Assembly: GCA_003225615.1 (NCBI GenBank)
Contig: QIAS01000404.1
Span: 1 to 6,121, forward strand
Origin: Acidobacteriota bacterium
Lineage (GTDB): Bacteria > Acidobacteriota > Terriglobia > Terriglobales > Acidobacteriaceae
DNA length: 6,121 nucleotides
Direction: 5' to 3'
Made by a program: the position numbers and the translations under genes. The notes beneath the pieces were generated by a model. The model had not been told where the DNA came from. It saw nothing but the letters and a program-made list of their open reading frames with translations, and searched no databases. Shown in pieces: positions 1 to 5,459 of this stretch. Positions within the stretch are counted from its first letter, which is position 1. Every line of letters begins with the position of its first letter.

Positions 1-1
1 C

Positions 2-307
2 GTTCAGCAGTGGTCGCTCGAGCCCAGCCCGGTCCGGTTTATCGCTCATGGCGCGGAGTTCGACGAGCATACCGCCGAACACTCCGGACACATCCAGGTG
101 GATTTCGGATTCGACACGCCCTTCCTTCATGAAGAACTGTCGCTGGCGGGAGAAGCAGAAACGCGGGTTCGTTCCAACATTCACCAGCTAGTGGATTTCA
201 CGAACAAAGTGGAGCAAAACAGCGGAGCCAGCGGCCGTCTGCTGTGGTCGGAATCGGAAGAAAATCTGGCGCAAAAGCTGATTGCGCGCTTGCAGAAAGT
301 TCAATAA
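2..307 (+). CDS. C-terminal part of an unrecognised protein (5' end outside window)
   Basis: An open frame enters from the left edge and runs 101 codons to a TAA stop. A GTG codon at 98 could formally be a start, but the frame is open through the whole upstream part with similar codon use and no ribosome binding site precedes the GTG, so I read this as the 3' end of a longer gene. The visible part is soluble in character, with no membrane segment and no Cys. It has a His/acid-rich stretch (about residues 16-30, HGAEFDEHTAEHSGH) and then a mixed, helical-looking C-terminus ending in LAQKLIARLQKVQ. I recognise no family or catalytic motif and assign no function. It converges on ppdK, so it is not part of the glyQ-glyS-ppdK transcription unit. 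Confidence 0.75.
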   Translation, partial: VQQWSLEPSPVRFIAHGAEFDEHTAEHSGHIQVDFGFDTPFLHEELSLAGEAETRVRSNIHQLVDFTNKVEQNSGASGRLLWSESEENLAQKLIARLQKVQ

Positions 308-313
308 ATAACA

Positions 314-364
314 AAGGACACTGGGTTGCACGAAGAGATTTCCTTCGTGAACCTTCGTGTCCTT
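314..364 (-). terminator. Long imperfect hairpin, likely terminator of ppdK
   Basis: Outer arms AAGGACAC (314-321) and GTGTCCTT (357-364) are exact inverted complements. Inside them GGTT (324-327) pairs with AACC (350-353), and CACGAAG (329-335) pairs with CTTCGTG (343-349). The total is about 19 base pairs around a 7-nt loop, with a bulged G at 328 and a small internal loop. Read on the minus strand, the hairpin lies 19 nt past the ppdK stop and is followed directly by a T-rich run (TTTGTTATTTATT), as expected of an intrinsic terminator. On the plus strand the nearest T-run (375-380) is about 10 nt away, so terminator function for the left gene is less convincing. Termination is inferred; the pairing is seen. 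Confidence 0.6.
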
Positions 365-368
365 GGTA
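342..368. repeat. 10-bp-period tandem CCTTCGTG motif
   Basis: CCTTCGTG occurs at 342-349 and again at 352-359, exactly 10 bp apart. A decayed third copy (CCTTGGTA) lies at 361-368. On the other strand the unit reads CACGAAGG. Similar CACGAAGGACACGAAGG-like strings recur between genes in various environmental bacterial genomes; this is recalled, not checked. The copies form the right arm of the hairpin at 314-364, so this may be one copy of a dispersed palindromic repeat that also acts as a terminator. Confidence 0.5.
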
Positions 369-382
369 GTTAATGATTTTTC

Positions 383-2809
383 TTACTTCGTCCGGCCGGC
401 TTCTCCCTTTAATTTATCGCCGGCACCGGCCTGTGCTGCAGCCAGTCGCGCCGTGAGCACGCGGAAGGGTGAACAAGCGACGTAGTCCATGCCTACCTGG
501 TGACAGAATTCTACAGACGACGGTTCTCCGCCGTGCTCGCCGCAGATTCCCACTTCCAAGTGCGGACGGGTTTTCCGGCCACGCTCGATTCCCATGCGAA
601 CCAGTTCTCCCACACCCTCGCGATCAATTACCTGGAAAGGATCCTGCTTCAGAATGCCTTCTCCCAGATAGGTGGGCAGGACCTTGTTTATGTCGTCTCG
701 CGAAAAGCCAAACGTGGTCTGGGTAAGATCGTTGGTACCGAAACTGAAGAACTCGGCTTCTTTGGCGATCTCATCGGCGACCACGCACGCTCTTGGCAAC
801 TCGATCATCGTTCCGACCAGGTAGTGGACTTCCTGTTCTTTTTCTTTGAACACTTCTTCGGCCACTCGGCGAACAATGCCCGCCTGGTGCGCCATTTCTT
901 TCAGCGTGGCGGTCAGGGGAATCATGACTTCGACGTGCGCCTTGCCGCCTTCCTTGGTCATGGCTACTGCGGCCTCGAAGATAGCGCGCGCTTGCATTTC
1001 AGTGATCTCCGGATAGGTAATGCCCAACCGGCAACCACGATGTCCCAGCATGGGATTGAACTCGTGCAGGTCTTCCACGCGGCCGAGCAAGTTGGAGAGA
1101 ACCTTCTTCAGATCGCCGGCAGCTTTGGCTCCGAACTGCCGATATTTTTCGACTAACGACTTCTTTAGCTTGGCGTCTGCATTCGGGAGAGTGGCGATGT
1201 CTACCATCAACTCTTCCCGCTTGGGTAGGAATTCGTGCAAGGGCGGATCGAGCAGACGTATGGTTACTGGCAGTCCATCCATGGCGCGGAAGAGGCCGAG
1301 AAAATCCTCGCGCTGCATGGGGAGCAGTTTCTTCAAAGCGACACGACGCTCTTTTTCGTTATCCGCGAGGATCATCGCCCGCATGTGCGGAATGCGATCT
1401 TCGGCGAAGAACATGTGCTCGGTGCGGCAAAGGCCAATCCCCTCCGCTCCAAACGCGCGTGCCTGGATGGCATCGCGAGGAATATCAGCATTGGCGCGCA
1501 CGCCAATTTTGCGGAACGGTTCCGCCCAGCTGAGCAGCATCTGTAATTCTGGATCGTCGGCCGAAGGCGGAAGCGTGTTCAGTTTGCCCTTGATCACGCG
1601 GCCGGTGGTGCCATCGAGTGAAATCCAGTCACCTTCTTTGAAGACCTGGCCTTTGACCCGCATCTCGCGGGTTCTTTCGTCGACGTGAACATCACCCGCG
1701 CCCGCCACGCAGCACTTGCCCATGCCGCGGGTCACCACGGCAGCGTGACTGGTCATGCCGCCTCGAGAAGTCAGAATGCCGGCGGCTACCTCCATGCCGT
1801 GGATGTCTTCCGGCGTAGTCTCGGCTCGCACCAGAATGACGGGATTCTTCTTCTTGCCGTGTCCTGCTTTCTGTACGGCCTCGTCGGCGGTGAACACAAT
1901 CTGTCCGACAGCTGCGCCGGGTGATGCCGGTAGTCCGGTGGCCAGCACTTCCACCTTGCCGCTCTTCTCATCCAACCGCGGTACCAGGAAGTCGTAAAGC
2001 TGGTTAGGTTCGACGCGGAAGATAGCTTCTTCCTTGGTGATTAAACCTTCGTTGACCATCTGGATGGCGATGCGCACGGCGGCAATGCCGGTGCGCTTGC
2101 CGTTGCGGGTTTGCAACATATAGAGCTTGCCGTCCTGAATGGTGAACTCGAAATCCTGAACGTCGCGGTAATGTTTCTCCAGGCGCGTAGTGATATCGCG
2201 CAACTGGTTGTAGACCGCGGGCATGATCTTTTTCAGCTCCGAAATGTTGAGCGGCGTGCGAATACCGGCAACCACATCCTCGCCCTGGGCATTCATAAGG
2301 AACTCGGCAAAGAATTCCTTCTCGCCTGTGGCGGGATTGCGGGTGAAGCCCACGCCGGTGCCGCTGGTCTCGCCGAGATTGCCGAACACCATGGCTTGGA
2401 CGTTCACCGCGGTGCCGAGATCATCGGAGATGTTGTTGATACGACGATATGTTTTGGCGCGGTCGTTGTTCCAGGAACGGAAGACGGCGTCCCGGGCCAT
2501 GACCAGCTGTTCGTGCGGATCTTGCGGGAAGTCGCGCTTGGCGTGCTTTTTGACGACTTTCTTGTATTCCTCGATGACTTCCTTCAGGGCCTTGGCATCC
2601 AGGTCGGTGTCGAGCTTGGCTTTTTTCTGTTTCTTCTTGGCGTCGAATACGTCGTCAAACTCTTTCTTCTCAATATCCAGAACGACGTTGCCGAACATCT
2701 GGATGAGGCGGCGATAGGAGTCCCAGGCAAATCGATCGTTCTCGGTGGACTTGGCCAGGCCGCACACGGAACTGTCGTTTAGCCCCACATTGAGAACCGT
2801 GTCGAGCAT
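383..2809 (-). CDS. ppdK: PPDK fragment: rest of nucleotide domain, His domain, PEP/pyruvate barrel
   Basis: This is an 808-codon open frame ending in TAA. Counting from its first Met, residues 1-240 hold the remainder of the ATP-grasp domain, with the substrate-binding series D219, E221, Q233, R235 (QDFEFT...LQTRNGKR). Residues about 290-410 are the swivelling phosphohistidine domain with GGMTSHAAV, catalytic His355 and Thr353 just before it. Residues about 430-790 are the TIM barrel with GLCRTEH (459-465), GHRGCRL (589-595), GTNDLTQ (691-697) and ICGEHGGEP, whose Cys756 is the general acid/base. A stretch at 528-580 is about 25 residues longer than in the C. symbiosum enzyme, as recalled. 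The ATG at 2809 is only the first Met after the break: it follows an in-frame TAA directly and has no well-placed Shine-Dalgarno, so I doubt it is a natural start. Gene callers would nevertheless report this frame. Confidence 0.85.
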   Translation of the reverse strand: MLDTVLNVGLNDSSVCGLAKSTENDRFAWDSYRRLIQMFGNVVLDIEKKEFDDVFDAKKKQKKAKLDTDLDAKALKEVIEEYKKVVKKHAKRDFPQDPHEQLVMARDAVFRSWNNDRAKTYRRINNISDDLGTAVNVQAMVFGNLGETSGTGVGFTRNPATGEKEFFAEFLMNAQGEDVVAGIRTPLNISELKKIMPAVYNQLRDITTRLEKHYRDVQDFEFTIQDGKLYMLQTRNGKRTGIAAVRIAIQMVNEGLITKEEAIFRVEPNQLYDFLVPRLDEKSGKVEVLATGLPASPGAAVGQIVFTADEAVQKAGHGKKKNPVILVRAETTPEDIHGMEVAAGILTSRGGMTSHAAVVTRGMGKCCVAGAGDVHVDERTREMRVKGQVFKEGDWISLDGTTGRVIKGKLNTLPPSADDPELQMLLSWAEPFRKIGVRANADIPRDAIQARAFGAEGIGLCRTEHMFFAEDRIPHMRAMILADNEKERRVALKKLLPMQREDFLGLFRAMDGLPVTIRLLDPPLHEFLPKREELMVDIATLPNADAKLKKSLVEKYRQFGAKAAGDLKKVLSNLLGRVEDLHEFNPMLGHRGCRLGITYPEITEMQARAIFEAAVAMTKEGGKAHVEVMIPLTATLKEMAHQAGIVRRVAEEVFKEKEQEVHYLVGTMIELPRACVVADEIAKEAEFFSFGTNDLTQTTFGFSRDDINKVLPTYLGEGILKQDPFQVIDREGVGELVRMGIERGRKTRPHLEVGICGEHGGEPSSVEFCHQVGMDYVACSPFRVLTARLAAAQAGAGDKLKGEAGRTK

Positions 2810-3140
2810 TTACGAGCAGCGGATTCTCTCCGACGCCCAATTTTTGACCCTGCAATTTTTCCAAGCGGGCGAGCGCCTCTTCCATCTGTCTGTCCACGTC
2901 TGGGGAGACGGCGTTGCGCCGCATGTATTCACGGCAGGCTTCGGTCTGAATAGTAAAGCCCGGGGGAACGGGCAGGCCCGCGTTGGTCATCTCCGCCAAG
3001 CCGGCGCCTTTGCCGCCCAACTCGTCTTTCATCTTGCCGTGGCCGTCGGCCTTGCCGGCGCCAAAAAAATAAACATACTGGACTGCAGATTTCGGTTCCG
3101 CTCTTTCTACTTCAGTTTCCGGCATTGTAGTTGTCGCCAT
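2670..3140 (-). CDS. ppdK: PPDK N-terminal fragment with out-of-frame tail
   Basis: The first 110 codons (3140 down to 2811) are genuine PPDK N-terminus. They contain YVYFFG at 22-27, the glycine-rich loop LGGKGAGLAEM with the nucleotide-binding Lys44 (equivalent to C. symbiosum Lys22), PVPPGFTIQTEACREY, and finally GENPLLV. After Val110 the frame is wrong and gives 46 nonsense residues (NARHGSQCGAK...) before a stop near 2670, antiparallel to no known family. The ATG at 3140 is favoured as the start because an AAAGGA site lies 6 nt upstream. It gives an extension of about 20 residues (Thr/Glu-rich) before the usual beginning of PPDK; Met6 is an alternative start. Alone, this fragment lacks the phosphohistidine and barrel domains and could not catalyse the reaction. 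Confidence 0.8.
   Translation of the reverse strand: MATTTMPETEVERAEPKSAVQYVYFFGAGKADGHGKMKDELGGKGAGLAEMTNAGLPVPPGFTIQTEACREYMRRNAVSPDVDRQMEEALARLEKLQGQKLGVGENPLLVNARHGSQCGAKRQFRVRPGQVHRERSICLGLLSPPHPDVRQRRSGY
2803..2818 (-). other. Junction of the ppdK break, flanked by a 6-bp direct repeat
   Basis: At the point where the two PPDK frames meet, the hexamer CGAGCA occurs at 2803-2808 and again at 2813-2818, separated by TTTA (minus strand: TGCTCG-TAAA-TGCTCG). The upstream copy encodes the end of NPLLV and the downstream copy the start of MLDT. A short direct repeat at a deletion point fits slipped replication or a k-mer-based assembly collapse, but 6 bp is weak evidence for either. Confidence 0.5.
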
Positions 3141-3146
3141 AATTAG

Positions 3147-3152
3147 TCCTTT
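3147..3152 (-). promoter_or_regulatory. Ribosome binding site of ppdK (AAAGGA)
   Basis: On the minus strand AAAGGA ends 6 nt before the ATG at 3140, a normal Shine-Dalgarno match and spacing. It supports Met1 over the internal Met6 as the ppdK start. Confidence 0.65.
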
Positions 3153-3160
3153 GCGTCTTC

Positions 3161-3182
3161 AGATTTTCTTTAGACTTTCTTT
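3161..3182. repeat. Two-copy 11-bp tandem repeat upstream of ppdK
   Basis: AGATTTTCTTT (3161-3171) is followed directly by AGACTTTCTTT (3172-3182), with one mismatch in 11. On the ppdK sense strand this is a purine-rich AAAGAAAGTCTAAAGAAAATCT tract located 21-42 nt before the start codon. It could be a binding site repeated once per helical turn or simple low-complexity leader sequence. I see no clear -35/-10 pair in the 90-nt gap between glyS and ppdK. Confidence 0.4.
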
Positions 3183-3212
3183 AAGTTTCCAAAAATTTCT
3201 AGTTCCAACTCA

Positions 3213-3224
3213 CCCCCGGAGGGG
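3213..3224 (-). other. Short GC hairpin just after glyS
   Basis: CCCC (3213-3216) and GGGG (3221-3224) pair around a 4-nt loop (TCCG on the minus strand), starting 7 nt after the glyS stop. The stem is only 4 bp and no T-run follows on the minus strand, so it is not a convincing terminator. It may be a processing or pausing element between glyS and ppdK. Read-through into ppdK is plausible. Confidence 0.3.
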
Positions 3225-3230
3225 CAAATC

Positions 3231-5378
3231 TCACGCCTTGCCTTCCGTCACGATCTCGGAGAAATCAGCGATGGTGGAGAACTCGTTGAGAAGCGTCTGC
3301 AACAAGGCGAGCCTATTGGACCGTACTTTCTCATCTTCGACCATGACCATGACTTTGTCAAAGAATGTGTCTACTACGGGCCGCAATTTCGCAATCTCCA
3401 GGAGAGCATCTTCGTAATTTCGCGTTTTGCGCAGCTGCTCGACCTTGCTTGCAATGCGCGGGATTTCTGTCGCTAACTTCTTCTCCGCTTGTTCCTGCAG
3501 CGCTTCGGCCTTAAGCCGCTCGCCAATTGCTTTGCCCGACTCTCTCGCCTGCCGCAGAATGTTCTTGATGCGTTTGAAGGCGATCGCAATAGATTCGAAA
3601 TCTTGCGAAGGACGAACCTTGGTCAAGGCTTCTACCCGGGCAAGCGCGTCCACTACATCGTTGGCATCGGCTGCCAGGACCGCATTGGCTACGTCATAAG
3701 CAAATCCACGGACATCGCGCAGGTAGAACTCCAGGCGCTCGCGGAGAAATGCGCGCAAGCTGCCTTCATAATCAACACTGGAGGAAAACTTACGCTCTGC
3801 TTCCGAATCCTTATAGGCTGCTCTAGCGTTCTTGAAAATTTCTCCGAGTGGAAGTGGCAGTTTCTTTTCCGCAATCGTCTTCACAATGCCGTTGGCCTGG
3901 CGGCGCAACGCAAACGGATCTTTCGACCCGGTGGGCTGCAATCTCAAGGCAAACATGCCGGCAATGCTGTCGGCTTTCTCCCCAATCGATAGCTCGGCGC
4001 CTTCAATGGTTCGCGGGACCGAATCATCCATGGACTCCGGCTTGTACTGGTCGTAGATGGCGTCGGCAATTGCAAAACGGGTTGCCTCGGGCAGGTCTGA
4101 GTCGAGTTGCTGCGTGCGCGCGTAAAGCCCGCCCACGATGCCCTGCAGCTCAGTAAACTCCTTGACCAGTTCTGTCGTGAGATCGGTCTTTGCTAGATAC
4201 GCGGCCTTGTGTACGACGCCAGGACGGATTGCCATGCCGCTCTGCCGTACAGTCTCGGAAAGCCAACTGCACAGGCGCTGCACGCGCATTGTCTTCTCGT
4301 AATAGGTGCCGAGATCTTTCTGAAAGGTGACGTGCTTCAGCAGCTCAACCCGCTCGCGCAGAGGAATCTTCTGGTCGGTTTGCCAGAAAAAGCTCGCATC
4401 GTTGAAACGCGCCCGCAGCACCCGCTCATGGCCATGACGAATGATTCCGTGGGGATCGCCGTCAGTGTTCAGAACAGCGAGGAAATGCGGCGCTAGCTTG
4501 CCGCTGGCGTCTTCCACCGCAAAATATTTTTGATGGTCGCGCATCACGGTGACGAGCACTTCTTCGGGCAGTTGCAGGAACTCGCGATCAAAGTTGCCGA
4601 GAATCGCGGACGGAAATTCCGTAAGATTCACTACCGTATCGAGCAGATCCTTGTCTTCCCGCCAGCGCGCTCCCGGAATCGTGCGAGTTGCGGCGTCGAG
4701 CGCTTTGCGAATTTGCTGTTCACGTTCCCCTCGGCCCAAAACCTTGGCTGTTTTGAGTGCTTCGACGTACGGCGCGCCCGCTCGCGGGATATTGACGGCC
4801 CGGTCGGCCAGAATTCGATGGCCGCGCGACTGGGAAGTGGCGCGAATACCGGCGAACTCTAGCGGGATCACTTGCTCATCGAGCATGGCCACCAGCCAAC
4901 GCACTGGCCGCACAAAGCGTTCGCTGGGCTTGCGCCAGTACATGTTTTTGGGCCAGTAGATGGCACCGATTTCCTTCGGCAGAAGCTCAGCCAGGATTTC
5001 GCTCGCTGCCCGACCTTTTCTGGTCACCGTGGCAGCGAGGTATTCGCCTTTGGGGGTGCTTACTTTGCTTAACGCTGAAACATCGGCGCCGATTTTCTTG
5101 GCGAAGGCGTGCGCGGCGGGCGTTGGCTGTCCATCTTTGTAGGCAATGTTTACTGAGGGCCCGGTTACCCGCTCGGTCACATCGGGCTGTGCATGGGGAA
5201 TCCCCGGCGCCAGCAGGCCCAGGCGGCGGGGTGTATCAAGGCTGCTGATCTGGTCGCGAGGCGTCAGCCGTTCACGCTCCAGTAACTTGGAAATCCGTTC
5301 GCGAAGCTCCGCCGAGCCGGCATCAATCATGCGGGCGGGTATTTCTTCACAGCCGATTTCAAGCAGAAAATCAGGCAT
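3231..5378 (-). CDS. glyS: Glycyl-tRNA synthetase beta subunit
   Basis: Beta chain of the bacterial two-chain glycyl-tRNA synthetase, which charges tRNA-Gly in the cytoplasm together with GlyQ; the beta chain supplies most tRNA recognition. It has 715 residues, slightly above the usual 690-700, and is uninterrupted. Family signatures in order: LEIGCEEIPAR (6-16), TPRRLG (49-54), SERFVRPVRW (152-161), SRGHR (184-188), NLTEFP (251-256), PEEVLVTVMRDHQKYFAV (271-288), HERVLRARFNDASFFW (317-332), GTYYEK (357-362), the HD-like region HKAAYLAKTDLTTELVKEF (390-408), DPFALRRQANGIVK (487-500), and a C-terminal anticodon-binding helical domain with RPVVDTFFDKVMVM (666-679). The start is firm: an in-frame TGA lies four codons upstream and the N-terminal motif begins at once. 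The best Shine-Dalgarno (GGGAG, 5394-5398) is about 15 nt from the ATG, rather far. It follows glyQ by 81 nt. Confidence 0.97.
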   Translation of the reverse strand: MPDFLLEIGCEEIPARMIDAGSAELRERISKLLERERLTPRDQISSLDTPRRLGLLAPGIPHAQPDVTERVTGPSVNIAYKDGQPTPAAHAFAKKIGADVSALSKVSTPKGEYLAATVTRKGRAASEILAELLPKEIGAIYWPKNMYWRKPSERFVRPVRWLVAMLDEQVIPLEFAGIRATSQSRGHRILADRAVNIPRAGAPYVEALKTAKVLGRGEREQQIRKALDAATRTIPGARWREDKDLLDTVVNLTEFPSAILGNFDREFLQLPEEVLVTVMRDHQKYFAVEDASGKLAPHFLAVLNTDGDPHGIIRHGHERVLRARFNDASFFWQTDQKIPLRERVELLKHVTFQKDLGTYYEKTMRVQRLCSWLSETVRQSGMAIRPGVVHKAAYLAKTDLTTELVKEFTELQGIVGGLYARTQQLDSDLPEATRFAIADAIYDQYKPESMDDSVPRTIEGAELSIGEKADSIAGMFALRLQPTGSKDPFALRRQANGIVKTIAEKKLPLPLGEIFKNARAAYKDSEAERKFSSSVDYEGSLRAFLRERLEFYLRDVRGFAYDVANAVLAADANDVVDALARVEALTKVRPSQDFESIAIAFKRIKNILRQARESGKAIGERLKAEALQEQAEKKLATEIPRIASKVEQLRKTRNYEDALLEIAKLRPVVDTFFDKVMVMVEDEKVRSNRLALLQTLLNEFSTIADFSEIVTEGKA

Positions 5379-5417
5379 TCTGAATAATCAATTCTCCCAA
5401 AACGGCCGGGAACCTAC

Positions 5418-5433
5418 TGTGAGCCAGGTCACA
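5418..5433. promoter_or_regulatory. CRP/FNR-type palindrome in the glyQ-glyS spacer
   Basis: TGTGAGCCAGGTCACA matches the core CRP consensus TGTGA-N6-TCACA at all ten defined positions and is symmetric. It lies in the 81-nt gap between glyQ and glyS, 40 nt upstream of the glyS ATG. The same palindrome could form a 5-bp RNA hairpin in the glyQ-glyS transcript. I see no good -35/-10 pair next to it. Binding by a CRP-family protein is inferred from the motif alone, and the consensus in this organism is unknown. Confidence 0.4.
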
Positions 5434-5459
5434 TCGTCGGCGCTTAAACGCACACGGGG

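Larger units (their letters stand above)
383..3140 (-). pseudogene. ppdK: Pyruvate, phosphate dikinase, frame-broken (whole locus)
   Basis: PPDK catalyses the reversible conversion of ATP, phosphate and pyruvate to AMP, pyrophosphate and phosphoenolpyruvate in the cytoplasm. It acts in gluconeogenesis or in pyrophosphate-linked glycolysis. The locus holds the whole gene in two frames: residues 1-110 from the ATG at 3140, then the remainder from the codon at 2809. Alignment to the recalled Clostridium symbiosum enzyme shows that the block between its LLV (to residue 89) and MMDT (from 102) is missing here. This is 12 residues, with consensus near SVRSGAKFSMPG. Only one extra base separates the two frames, so the simplest lesion is a 35-nt loss. 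Repaired, the protein would be about 930 residues, slightly longer than the usual 870-910. The lost block contains the equivalent of Arg92, an ATP-grasp active-site residue. Everything else looks conserved, so the event is recent or is an assembly error. Confidence 0.8.

Noticed and set aside
500..1156. 218-codon plus-strand open frame opposite ppdK
   Set aside because: It is antisense to conserved PPDK barrel codons, has low-complexity Phe/His-rich sequence and no ribosome binding site. Long antisense frames are common in GC-rich genes.
1020..1688. 222-codon Ser/Arg-rich plus-strand frame
   Set aside because: The composition (Ser, Arg, Met) is typical of an antisense reading of PPDK, with no supporting start signals.
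2111..2782. 223-codon plus-strand open frame opposite the PPDK nucleotide domain
   Set aside because: It mirrors the codon pattern of the real gene on the minus strand (Leu/Val/Gly/His-rich) and has no recognisable domain. This is a shadow frame.
2807..2809. ATG at 2809 as a natural start for a separate shortened dikinase
   Set aside because: The fragment begins in the middle of the ATP-grasp domain, has no well-placed ribosome binding site, and the missing N-terminus lies immediately upstream.
2800..2830. Programmed ribosomal frameshift joining the two PPDK frames
   Set aside because: A frameshift would not restore the roughly 12 missing conserved residues, and no slippery heptamer is present at the junction.
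5379..5459. Separate sigma-70 promoter for glyS in the spacer
   Set aside because: I could not find a -35/-10 pair with proper spacing. The CRP-type palindrome is reported on its own instead.
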